DNA of 5,667 bases, from contig JAENVZ010000001.1 in NCBI GenBank assembly GCA_016650315.1, forward strand, positions 1 through 5,667, given 5' to 3'. This DNA comes from Alphaproteobacteria bacterium (GTDB taxonomy: Bacteria > Pseudomonadota > Alphaproteobacteria > Sphingomonadales > Sphingomonadaceae). Shown one piece after another: positions 1 through 5,667 of this stretch (positions within the stretch are counted from its first letter, which is position 1; the number at the start of each line of letters is the position of its first letter). A program made the position numbers and the translations under genes. Below the pieces are notes generated by a model that had not been told where the DNA came from, did not search any database, and saw nothing but the letters and a program-made list of their open reading frames with translations.

Positions 1-644
1 CGCTATTGCGGCGGTCCAGCCTGTTCCTGATCGGCTGGCTGGTGTCGGGCATTGCGGCCTTTGCGGTGTTGAGCGCGGCCTATCCGCATTATGCGCTGGT
101 GATGGCGCCGATGGGGTGCCTGATCGCTGGCTATGCTGCGCGGCGTAATCTGGCTGGTTATCTGATGCTGGGGTATTGCCTGTATCTGTCGCTCAACAAT
201 ATCGGCCTTTATGAACGGCGATTGCAGGATAATGCAGTGGTTGCGCCACAGTTGCGAGATATGGTCCGCGCGATTGCGCCCCATGTGAGCAAGGACCGGT
301 GCCTCTATGTCTATCATGGGCCGGTTGTGCTCTATACATTGACGAAGGCGTGCATTCCGACGCGTTTTGCCTTTCCCAACCATCTGTCGATCAGCACCGA
401 GGCGACCGGGCTGGGCGTCGATACTGTTGCAGAGGTGCAGCGGATCATTGCCGCGCGGCCAGCGGTCATCGTCGATGGGGCGTTTGGATTTCATCAGCCT
501 AATGTGGCAACGCAACATCTGGTCCACACGGCGCTGTTGCGGGATTATCGCCCGATTGCGGCGGTGAAGGATGGCAAGGGCAGGGCGACTGTGACTGCCT
601 ATGCCCTTCAAGCGGCCAAGGGTTCGAGCACGCCATTCAAATAG
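1..644 (+). CDS. C-terminal part of a GT-C / GT39-like membrane glycosyltransferase (5'-truncated by the window)
   Basis: The reading frame is open from the first full codon (position 3) to TAG at 642-644 and no convincing start is visible, so the gene enters from the left; the TTG at 6 has no supporting ribosome site. Numbering from the first full codon, hydrophobic segments lie at about 7-26, 31-46 and 50-64, followed by a soluble tail of about 145 residues. The end of the first segment carries a YPHY motif, resembling the (P)HY signature near the last membrane helices of PMT/ArnT-like GT39 enzymes. The tail has a fold-like pattern (LYVYHGPVVLY, then PTRFAFPNHL, then AVIVDG) that I associate with the C-terminal domain of bacterial GT39 proteins. 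Such enzymes transfer sugars from polyprenyl-phosphate donors on the periplasmic side. The exact substrate cannot be told, and a non-enzymatic EPS membrane protein is possible. The 3' end overlaps the convergent downstream gene by 37 bp. Confidence 0.7.
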   Translation, partial: LLRRSSLFLIGWLVSGIAAFAVLSAAYPHYALVMAPMGCLIAGYAARRNLAGYLMLGYCLYLSLNNIGLYERRLQDNAVVAPQLRDMVRAIAPHVSKDRCLYVYHGPVVLYTLTKACIPTRFAFPNHLSISTEATGLGVDTVAEVQRIIAARPAVIVDGAFGFHQPNVATQHLVHTALLRDYRPIAAVKDGKGRATVTAYALQAAKGSSTPFK

Positions 645-1621
645 GCGATGAGTTCCGCCGGGTCTGTCGTTGCCATGCGGGGGGTGGCGGTGCGGGCGGC
701 GACAAGGGCGCTTTGCAACTCTTCGGGCGTGTTGGCGGACCAGATCAGGCCGCGGGCGACAAAGGCATCGGTGATTTCCGCCTGATGATTGTCATAATGT
801 TCGCCCCGTTCGAACAGGCGCGGCATGGAGATGACCCGACACCCGGCGCGTAACGCCGTGATCAGCGATCCGGTGCCGCCGTGACAGATGACGATGTCGG
901 CATCGTGGAGCAATTGCTGCACCTTTTCGAAAGGCAATGTCTCCACGATTTCCACGCCCTTTATCGGGCGCGGTTTGCGTGCGCCCGTGCCAATTTGCAG
1001 CACGACGTGTTCGGGAATATCGCCCGACGCCTTCAACGCCATGACGGTATCGACCAGCCGGTTAAAGGGCAGGGTCGCACCCACGGTGGCAAACAGGAGC
1101 GATTGCTTTTTCGGGCGATCCCCGTCCAGCAGTTTCAGCGGGTCGAAAATATGCGTGCGCGGCCAGTAACCGGCCAGCGCCTTTGACTGAACGATGCGGT
1201 GATGGGCGAGCGGCGCGGCGATTCTCGCAAAGAGTGAGGGCCGTTCGAACCGGGCAAAGGAGTCGATCAGGATGATCTGCGCGCCCATCAGCCGCGCCCA
1301 GAACATGGCGAAGAACATCGCGCCCGCCCCGGTCGTAATCAGGACGGTGGGACGTTCGCGCAAAATGATGGCCGCCGACTGCACGCAATTGCGAAGGCCG
1401 TTCCAGGCCATGCGGAAAGGCGCGCCTAGCCGCGCCTGACCGACGGCGACATGCGGAACGAAGGCGCAGCGATGCTGTTTGGCTAGGCTTTTGCCAAGCG
1501 CGGTGTCCTCGGTAATGAAAAAGGCGTCGCGGTCGCGCCAGACCGGTTCCAGGTCGAGGAGTTGGCGAACATGCCCGCCGCCCGATCCGGCCAGACAGAT
1601 TTTGGGGCCGCCATGCTTCAT
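608..1621 (-). CDS. Fused Alg14-Alg13 type glycosyltransferase (PssD-PssE / SpsK-like), EPS biosynthesis
   Basis: This 337-residue protein joins two halves that are separate polypeptides in many systems. Residues 6-165 resemble Alg14/PssD: an N-terminal glycine loop GSGGGH (12-17), then PTVLITTGAGAMFFAM (91-106), ILIDSFARFERPS (117-129) and HRIVQS (141-146). Residues 173-337 resemble Alg13/PssE and the GT28 C-terminal domain: FATVGATLPFNRLV (177-190), CHGGTGSLITALRAG (246-260) and the PRL...GEHYDNHQAEI stretch (267-283) typical of nucleotide-sugar binding. In the family the Alg14-like half anchors the enzyme to the inner membrane and the Alg13-like half is catalytic. Rhizobial PssDE and sphingomonad SpsK/GelK are reported to add beta-1,4-glucuronic acid to lipid-linked glucose. 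That activity is a reasonable but unproven guess here. ATG at 1621-1619 is chosen because GAAGG lies 7 nt upstream on the minus strand. It is transcribed away from epsD and converges on the preceding gene. Confidence 0.88.
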   Translation of the reverse strand: MKHGGPKICLAGSGGGHVRQLLDLEPVWRDRDAFFITEDTALGKSLAKQHRCAFVPHVAVGQARLGAPFRMAWNGLRNCVQSAAIILRERPTVLITTGAGAMFFAMFWARLMGAQIILIDSFARFERPSLFARIAAPLAHHRIVQSKALAGYWPRTHIFDPLKLLDGDRPKKQSLLFATVGATLPFNRLVDTVMALKASGDIPEHVVLQIGTGARKPRPIKGVEIVETLPFEKVQQLLHDADIVICHGGTGSLITALRAGCRVISMPRLFERGEHYDNHQAEITDAFVARGLIWSANTPEELQSALVAARTATPRMATTDPAELIAYLNGVLEPLAA

Positions 1622-1628
1622 TCTGTAA

Positions 1629-1633
1629 CCTTC
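1629..1633 (-). promoter_or_regulatory. Ribosome binding site of the fused glycosyltransferase
   Basis: On the minus strand GAAGG is followed by 7 nt and then the ATG at 1621-1619. The spacing is near ideal and supports this start. Confidence 0.65.
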
Positions 1634-1725
1634 ACATCCCCGCTATTGGTTGTTTCGATCTGTCCACTTAGCACAACTCTTGTCCCTGTCCTGCATTCCG
1701 TTCCGGTCGTCCATCAGTCGTGGAA

Positions 1726-1773
1726 GCCGCCAATCTGGCTGATGTCGTCGCTGCTTTTAGCAACAGATTCGGC
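1726..1773. repeat. Imperfect inverted repeat with an internal small hairpin upstream of epsD
   Basis: The left arm GCCGCCAATCTG (1726-1737) pairs with CAGATTCGGC (1764-1773), leaving a 2-nt bulge. Inside the loop, TGCT (1752-1755) and AGCA (1759-1762) form a 4-bp stem around TTT. It lies 40 to 90 nt before the epsD start, where an operator or 5' leader structure could sit. The stems are short, and such repeats arise by chance in GC-rich DNA, so the functional meaning is uncertain. Confidence 0.3.
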
Positions 1774-1803
1774 CATAGGGTGAAGTGTCGGAACGCAATT
1801 GGT

Positions 1804-1808
1804 TAGGA
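1804..1808 (+). promoter_or_regulatory. Ribosome binding site that favours the epsD start at 1814
   Basis: TAGGA at 1804-1808 sits 5 nt before the ATG at 1814. The alternative ATG at 1808 overlaps this element, and the TTG at 1799 has no purine-rich site at a good distance, so 1814 is preferred. Confidence 0.5.
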
Positions 1809-1813
1809 TGGCA

Positions 1814-2701
1814 ATGATTACAAGCAGTTTGCGGTTTTGCGTGTCGGGAATGACGGCGGCGGCGTTGATATTGGGCCTTTCTGCGTGCGGTTGGGATTCA
1901 ACAGATTCCACCCCCAAAGGCCAGGTGATTGCCACGGTTGATGGAATCGAGATCACCCAGCGTGATCTTGCCGCCGAAATGGATATGATTGGCGGGACCC
2001 ATGCCGATCCGCGAGCGACGCGGCAGGCCGCATTGCAGCAGATCGTGATCCGCAAAATGCTGGCAAAGGAAGCGCGGACGCGCAAGCTGGACGACAGTGC
2101 CGATTTCGGATTGCTGAAACAGCGTGCCGAGGAATCGGTGCTTGAAAGCCTGCTCCAGCGGGCCATGATCCGCGATCTGCCTGACCCTGCTCCCGCCGAT
2201 GCCCAGCGGTATGTGTCGGATCATCCCGACCTGTTTGGGCAGCGCAAGATCTTTGACGTCGAGCAGATCCGTATCAATCAGGCGGCCGACCCGGACCTTG
2301 TCGAAAAAATTAAGCCGCTGGTGACGCTGGATGAGGTGCAGGCGCTGCTGGATCGGGAGGGCGTCAAATATCAGCGCGGCAGCGGGACGCTGAATGCTCT
2401 TCAGGCCTCGTCCGACATGGTGAAGCAGATACTGGCGTTGCCGCCCGGTGAGATATTCATTCTGCCCATCGGTGGCAGCATGTTGGTCAACCGGATCGAT
2501 GCCGTGCGGACAGTGCCGGTGGGCGATGACGCCGCCCGGAAATTCGCGCTCGATTATCTGAAGCAGAAGGGGGTTTCCGATACGCTGAAAAATCAGCTTG
2601 CGGAAATCATGAAGAAGAACAAGGACAGGATCCACTATCAGAAGGGCTATGGTCCGAAGGTGGCGGAGGCAGGTGAGAAGACGGCCCAATCCGGCATCTG
2701 A
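1814..2701 (+). CDS. epsD: EpsD-family lipoprotein (SurA/parvulin-like, probably non-catalytic), EPS operon
   Basis: From ATG 1814 the product has 295 residues; earlier in-frame starts at 1799 (TTG) and 1808 (ATG) would add 5 or 2. The N terminus has Arg7, a hydrophobic stretch and a lipobox LSAC with Cys25, so it should be a lipoprotein. The residue after Cys is Gly rather than Asp, which in the E. coli rule allows outer-membrane sorting. A SurA-N-like helical region follows (VIATVDGIEITQRDL at 38-52, helices to about 125). Next come the hallmark DHPDLFGQRKIF (136-147) and a PPIase-like C-terminal region ending in a charged helix (about 241-273). This order matches the EpsD family of putative peptidyl-prolyl isomerases from exosortase-associated EPS loci, first named in the methanolan cluster. 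The parvulin active-site His is not seen: VEQIRI (149-154) stands where HILV is usual. A chaperone or assembly role is therefore more likely than catalysis. It leads a tight operon, 14 nt before the next gene. Confidence 0.85.
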   Translation: MITSSLRFCVSGMTAAALILGLSACGWDSTDSTPKGQVIATVDGIEITQRDLAAEMDMIGGTHADPRATRQAALQQIVIRKMLAKEARTRKLDDSADFGLLKQRAEESVLESLLQRAMIRDLPDPAPADAQRYVSDHPDLFGQRKIFDVEQIRINQAADPDLVEKIKPLVTLDEVQALLDREGVKYQRGSGTLNALQASSDMVKQILALPPGEIFILPIGGSMLVNRIDAVRTVPVGDDAARKFALDYLKQKGVSDTLKNQLAEIMKKNKDRIHYQKGYGPKVAEAGEKTAQSGI

Positions 2702-2705
2702 TTTT

Positions 2706-2709
2706 GAAG
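2706..2709 (+). promoter_or_regulatory. Ribosome binding site favouring the pyruvyl transferase start at 2716
   Basis: GAAG at 2706-2709, continued by a purine-rich CGGGA, lies 6 nt before ATG 2716. The upstream in-frame TTG at 2704 has no such element and lies 2 nt after the epsD stop codon, so ATG 2716 is the better start. GTG 2719 is a weaker alternative. Confidence 0.5.
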
Positions 2710-2715
2710 CGGGAT

Positions 2716-3906
2716 ATGGTGACCGGCAAGATATTGAAGATCGGCCTGCTCTGGCATAGCGGTAAATCCGGCAATCTGGGCGTCGGCGCGCTGACCCTCG
2801 CCAATTTGGCGATTGCGCGGCAGGTGGCAAAAGAGCTGGGATTCGAACCGCAATTCACCATCATCGGCGTGGCGGATCGGGGCAGGGCCTATATCGGGCC
2901 GCCCGACGCCAGCCTGTACGATGTCAACAGCCGCCGGTTGATCGATCCGCGAGAGACATTGGCCGTCATCGGCGCACAGCATTGCATTTTGGACATTGGT
3001 GCAGGCGACAGCTTTGCCGATATATATGGGTTCAAGCGGTTCCTGTTCCTGTGGGTGAGCAAGATGATGGCGGTGGCGCGCGGCGTGCCGTTGCTGCTTT
3101 CGCCCCAGACCATCGGGCCGTTTACAAAACAGCCCTATCGGTGGATGGCGAAACTGGCGATGGAGCGGGCGGATGCTGTGGTGGCGCGCGATCATCAGTC
3201 GTTTGATGTGTTGAAAAGCATCGCGCCGCGCGCCCGCGCCGTGCAGTCGGTCGATGTCGCCTTCGCCCTGCTGTTCACGGATCGTTCGGCAGAGCGCGGG
3301 GGTGCGACATTGCGCGTTGGCGTGAATGTGTCGGGACTGCTGCTGAACGAGGCCGAAAGCGGGCGGAACCGATTTGGCTTGCAGGCTGATTATGCCCGGC
3401 TGATGCGGGGCTTTGCCGGGGTGATGGCAGCGCGGGAGGATGTTGAACTGCACCTGATATCCCATGCGACCTCCGATCGGGATTTGCGCGACGATGATAG
3501 GCAGGCGGCGGATCGCTTTGCAGCGGAATTTCCGGGCGCGATCCGGGTGCCGGACTTTGCCGGACCGCAGCAAGCGAAAAGCTATATTTCCAGCCTCGAC
3601 TATCTGGTCGCGGGACGGATGCACGCCTGCATCGCGGCCTTTTCGTCGGGAACGCCGGTGGTGCCGGTCGCCTATAGCCGCAAGTTCAGCGGGCTGTTCG
3701 GAACGCTGGGTTATGATTTCATGCTGCCGGTGACGGGCATGGGGACCTATGCGGCCTTGGCGTTTCTGATAGAGGGACTGGAGCGGCGAGAGGTCATGCG
3801 GGCGGCGATGGCGGCGGGGATGGAGAAGATCGAGGCATTGCTGGAGAATTACCGCGCAGAATTGCGTATAGAATTGGCGGTGGCCGGGGAGTTGGCGGCG
3901 TTATGA
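2716..3906 (+). CDS. Polysaccharide pyruvyl transferase family protein
   Basis: This 396-residue protein matches the WcaK/CsaB/PssM-type family that moves pyruvate from PEP onto sugars of EPS or cell-wall polymers. The GT-B-like layout is visible. The N-terminal strand KILKIGLLWHSG (5-16) leads into GNLGVGAL (19-26), the usual G/N-rich opening of the family. DIGAGDSF (93-100) is followed by SPQTIGPF (129-136), a strong family signature, and then VVARD (155-159) before the second half. That half has GVNVSG (202-207), SHATSDRD (249-256) and the conserved GRMHACIAAFSSGTPVV (300-316) ending in KFSGLFGTLGYD (323-334). No signal peptide or membrane span is present, so it should act in the cytoplasm, probably on a lipid-linked repeat unit. 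It follows epsD by 14 nt, and its stop overlaps the start of the next gene (ATGA), suggesting translational coupling. The acceptor sugar, and whether the product is a ketal, cannot be told from sequence. Confidence 0.9.
   Translation: MVTGKILKIGLLWHSGKSGNLGVGALTLANLAIARQVAKELGFEPQFTIIGVADRGRAYIGPPDASLYDVNSRRLIDPRETLAVIGAQHCILDIGAGDSFADIYGFKRFLFLWVSKMMAVARGVPLLLSPQTIGPFTKQPYRWMAKLAMERADAVVARDHQSFDVLKSIAPRARAVQSVDVAFALLFTDRSAERGGATLRVGVNVSGLLLNEAESGRNRFGLQADYARLMRGFAGVMAAREDVELHLISHATSDRDLRDDDRQAADRFAAEFPGAIRVPDFAGPQQAKSYISSLDYLVAGRMHACIAAFSSGTPVVPVAYSRKFSGLFGTLGYDFMLPVTGMGTYAALAFLIEGLERREVMRAAMAAGMEKIEALLENYRAELRIELAVAGELAAL
3886..3891 (+). promoter_or_regulatory. Possible ribosome binding site of the FrhB-like gene
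   Basis: GGGGAG lies inside the end of the pyruvyl transferase gene, 11 nt before ATG 3903. The distance is somewhat long, so re-initiation through the ATGA overlap may contribute. Confidence 0.35.
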
Positions 3907-5117
3907 CGGGATCACCGACGCTCGAGCGGGTGTTGCGCGACGATTTGTGCGCGGGTTGCGGTCTGTGCGCGGCGGTATCGGATGGTGGAATCGTGATGAC
4001 GGTGGAACGGCCCGGCTATAACCGGCCCCGGATCACGGGCGAAGTGAGTGAGGCGGCGGAGGCGGTCATCGCGCAAAGCTGCCCCGGCAGCATGATGGCG
4101 CCCTGGCGGGACGACTTGCCGCCATCGCCCTATTGGGGGCCGTCGGAGGCGATACTGACGGGACATGCCTGTGATGAAGCGGTTCGTTATGCGGGATCGT
4201 CGGGCGGGGCGTTGACGGCATTGCTGCTGTTCGCCCTGGAAAGCGGGATGGTGGACCGGATCGTTCAGATCAACGCCGACCCCGAATTTCCGACACGTAA
4301 CCGGGTCGTCATATCGCGCACGGCGGATGAAGTGATCGCGGCGGCGGGATCGCGCTATGCGGCATCCTCGCCTCTTGCCTCCATTATTGAGGAACTGGAA
4401 AAAGGCGGGCGGTTTGCCGTCGTGGGAAAGCCATGCGACATATCGGCATTGCGGCAACTGGCGAGGAGCGATCCGCGAGTGGACGCGCATGTGCCGCTGA
4501 AACTATCCTTTTTCTGTGGTGGTATTCCCAGCCATGCGGGGGCCGATCGCATCTTGGCTGAAATGGGATTGGAAGACACACCGCTGGCTGAATTCCGCTA
4601 TCGCGGCAATGGCTGGCCGGGGCTTGCCGTTGCGCGGACGGTGGATGGGCGCAGCGCGCAGATGAGCTATGCGCGAAGCTGGGGCGATCATCTGTCGAAG
4701 GAGGTGCAGTTCCGCTGCAAGATATGTCCCGACGCCGTGGGCGGCGCGGCGGATATCGCCTGCGCCGATGCCTGGTATGGCGGAGAAAGCGGCTATCCGC
4801 AGTTTAAGGAGCAGGACGGGCGCAGCCTGATCATGGTTCGCTCCACTCTGGCGCGAACCTTTCTGGACAAAGCGGTCGCTGCCGGGCGAATGAGGGTGAA
4901 GACGTTGGCGGAAGAGGAGATCATCCTGATGCAGCCCGCACAGGCGCGGCGCAAGCGGCTGGTGAAGGCGCGCTTTGCCGCGATGCGGCTGGCGGGGCGC
5001 AGGCCGCCTGTGGCCAGGGGGTTGTTGATCGATGAAGCGTCCCGACTGGCGCGCTTGGGGGAGAAGTTGAGGAATTTTGCCGGAACGTTTCGGCGAATGA
5101 TTTCGACGACTCCCTGA
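3903..5117 (+). CDS. Coenzyme F420 hydrogenase/dehydrogenase beta-subunit (FrhB) family Fe-S protein of an EPS operon
   Basis: This 404-residue protein has the two-domain FrhB layout. The N-terminal part carries a ferredoxin-like motif, C16-x2-C19-x2-C22 with a later C60-P61, able to hold a [4Fe-4S] cluster. Next is the FrhB N-domain signature RYAGSSGGALTALLLFALE (95-113). The C-terminal domain shows GSRYAASSPL (149-158), FAVVGKPCDISALR (171-184, Cys178), FFCGG (203-207, Cys205), FRYRGNGWPG (231-240) and CKICPDAVGGAADIACADAW (272-291), whose Cys272 and Cys275 with 178 and 205 could ligate a second cluster. Archaeal relatives reduce F420 with FAD; EPS-linked members have no settled function that I know of. 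F420 use is doubtful in a sphingomonad, so another electron donor is likely. The final 60 or so residues are basic (many Arg/Lys) and may contact membrane or partner. Its start overlaps the pyruvyl transferase stop by ATGA, and the next gene begins 27 nt after its stop codon. Confidence 0.87.
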   Translation: MTGSPTLERVLRDDLCAGCGLCAAVSDGGIVMTVERPGYNRPRITGEVSEAAEAVIAQSCPGSMMAPWRDDLPPSPYWGPSEAILTGHACDEAVRYAGSSGGALTALLLFALESGMVDRIVQINADPEFPTRNRVVISRTADEVIAAAGSRYAASSPLASIIEELEKGGRFAVVGKPCDISALRQLARSDPRVDAHVPLKLSFFCGGIPSHAGADRILAEMGLEDTPLAEFRYRGNGWPGLAVARTVDGRSAQMSYARSWGDHLSKEVQFRCKICPDAVGGAADIACADAWYGGESGYPQFKEQDGRSLIMVRSTLARTFLDKAVAAGRMRVKTLAEEEIILMQPAQARRKRLVKARFAAMRLAGRRPPVARGLLIDEASRLARLGEKLRNFAGTFRRMISTTP

Positions 5118-5133
5118 ATTTACGGATGAATAT

Positions 5134-5137
5134 GGGA
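5134..5137 (+). promoter_or_regulatory. Ribosome binding site of the outer-membrane barrel gene
   Basis: GGGA at 5134-5137 lies 7 nt before ATG 5145. An in-frame stop (TGA, 5127-5129) lies just upstream, so ATG 5145 is the first usable start. Confidence 0.45.
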
Positions 5138-5144
5138 TTTTTGG

Positions 5145-5667
5145 ATGGCGATTTCGGGCCAGGGATGTCTGCGCGCTTCGCGGCTGGGCATGGCCGCCAT
5201 GATATGTGGGATAGCGCCGTCGGTTTTGGCGCAGGAGGAACGGTCTTTGGACGTCCAGTTGAGCGGGACCGCAACGTATGACAGCAATGCCGCGCGGTCG
5301 GGCAAGACGCAGGCGGCGGCGCGCGGGCTGGTGCAGGAAGAGGGCGAGTTTCGGCCTTCGGTCAATGCCGCACTGGTTCTGCCGTTCGATCAGCACGCCT
5401 TTTTCGTGGATGCGCAGACAGGGTATGAATTCCACACGCGCAACAAACGGCTGGAGAGCGAGCGGATCGCTGTTGCAGGTGGGGTGCGCTTGCATGTGGT
5501 AGGGTGCACGCTCGATCCGGGTATGAGCTACAGGCGGCGGTTGAGTGACGTCGAGGATAGTTTTTCCAACAATGTCGGTAATGTCGAAGAGGTGACCGGG
5601 GTGAGCGGGACGTTGCGATGCAAGCGGGCGGTGGGCTTTTCGCCGGTAGCGTCGGCATCCTGGATGC
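5145..5667 (+). CDS. Outer-membrane beta-barrel protein of the EPS operon (EpsL-like), N-terminal part, runs off the window
   Basis: The frame is open from ATG 5145 to the last base (174 full codons) with no stop. A signal peptide is clear: basic residues at 10 and 13, a hydrophobic core (about 14-28) and a likely cleavage VLA|Q after residue 29. The mature part begins with LDVQLSGTATYDSNAAR (35-51), a typical opening strand of barrel proteins in EPS loci. It continues with alternating-residue strands: VNAALVLPF (73-81), HAFFVDAQTGYEFHTR (84-99), RIAVAGGVRLHVVG (107-120) and TLDPGMSYRRRL (122-133). This resembles EpsL-type or generic outer-membrane beta-barrel proteins from exosortase-linked EPS clusters. 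It could form or support the outer-membrane route for the polymer; that role is inferred from position 27 nt after the FrhB-like gene. Two cysteines (121 and 159) are unusual for a barrel. The exact family cannot be fixed without the C-terminus. Confidence 0.78.
   Translation, partial: MAISGQGCLRASRLGMAAMICGIAPSVLAQEERSLDVQLSGTATYDSNAARSGKTQAAARGLVQEEGEFRPSVNAALVLPFDQHAFFVDAQTGYEFHTRNKRLESERIAVAGGVRLHVVGCTLDPGMSYRRRLSDVEDSFSNNVGNVEEVTGVSGTLRCKRAVGFSPVASASWM

Larger units (their letters stand above)
1622..1813. promoter_or_regulatory. Divergent intergenic region between the minus-strand glycosyltransferase and epsD
   Basis: This 192-bp stretch separates two divergently read genes, so it should contain both promoters, but I cannot point to a convincing -35/-10 pair on either strand. 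What can be seen is a purine-rich run on the minus strand around 1680-1707, and a hairpin-forming segment at 1726-1773 close to epsD. The short open frame that crosses part of it has no homology I recognise and is probably not a gene. Confidence 0.5.

Noticed and set aside
3..611. Minus-strand open frame opposite the GT39-like gene
   Set aside because: It is rich in Arg, His and Gln and shows no motif, while the plus strand encodes membrane helices and a plausible domain.
1751..1780. Possible sigma-70-like promoter before epsD (TTTTAGCA with CATAGGGT)
   Set aside because: Neither hexamer is close to consensus and the spacing is not convincing, so I do not list a promoter.
1562..1783. Small plus-strand frame (73 codons) covering the start of the minus-strand glycosyltransferase and the intergenic region
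   Set aside because: It overlaps the 5' end of a solid gene antisense, has no ribosome site and no recognisable product.
1680..1810. GGAAC motifs that could suggest an EcfG/RpoE-type promoter
   Set aside because: No CGTT-type -10 element occurs at the 16-18 nt spacing required on either strand.
1898..2830. Minus-strand open frame of 310 codons opposite epsD
   Set aside because: It is an antisense shadow of epsD, and its composition is unlike a folded protein.
2647..3624. Long minus-strand open frame (325 codons) opposite the pyruvyl transferase gene
   Set aside because: It is Arg/His/Pro/Gln-rich with no recognisable motif, lies fully antisense to a gene with strong family signatures, and is the sort of frame that GC-rich coding DNA produces.
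5118..5144. Possible terminator between the FrhB-like gene and the barrel gene
   Set aside because: The 27-nt gap holds no GC-rich hairpin followed by a T-run, so read-through as one operon is more likely.
4503..5495. Minus-strand open frame of 330 codons across the end of the FrhB-like gene and the barrel gene
   Set aside because: It spans two well-supported plus-strand genes and has low-complexity basic composition with no domain signal.

Overview
The window is GC-rich with compact, overlapping genes. Its protein sequences suggest an alphaproteobacterium, most likely a sphingomonad (Sphingomonas, Sphingobium or Novosphingobium type). That placement is inferred from codon and protein style plus gene content; there is no rRNA or other marker to prove it. 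The region is part of an exopolysaccharide (EPS) biosynthesis and export locus of the kind often linked to exosortase systems, recognised mainly through an EpsD-family lipoprotein.

Layout: (1) 1-644, plus strand, the C-terminal part of a polytopic GT-C/GT39-like glycosyltransferase that enters from the left. (2) 608-1621, minus strand, a complete fused Alg14-Alg13 type (PssD-PssE/SpsK-like) glycosyltransferase, convergent with gene 1 and overlapping its 3' end by 37 bp. (3) 1622-1813, a divergent intergenic region that should hold the promoters for gene 2 and the rightward operon. (4) 1814-2701, epsD, a lipoprotein of the SurA/parvulin-like EpsD family without recognisable catalytic residues. 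(5) 2716-3906, a polysaccharide pyruvyl transferase family protein. (6) 3903-5117, an Fe-S protein of the coenzyme F420 hydrogenase beta-subunit (FrhB) family, overlapping gene 5 by ATGA. (7) 5145 to the window end, the N-terminal part of a secreted outer-membrane beta-barrel protein that runs off the edge.

How they may work together (inference): the two glycosyltransferases take part in building a lipid-linked glycan, the minus-strand one on the cytoplasmic face of the inner membrane. The pyruvyl transferase would decorate it from PEP, and the FrhB-like protein may carry out a redox step coupled to that decoration. EpsD and the barrel would be envelope components serving export or outer-membrane assembly. 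The four rightward genes are tightly packed (gaps of 14, -4 and 27 bp, no terminator seen) and look like one transcription unit.

No tRNA, rRNA, CRISPR array, insertion sequence or attachment site was seen. The most interesting point is the translationally coupled pair of a pyruvyl transferase and an FrhB-type redox protein in an organism group not generally known for F420.
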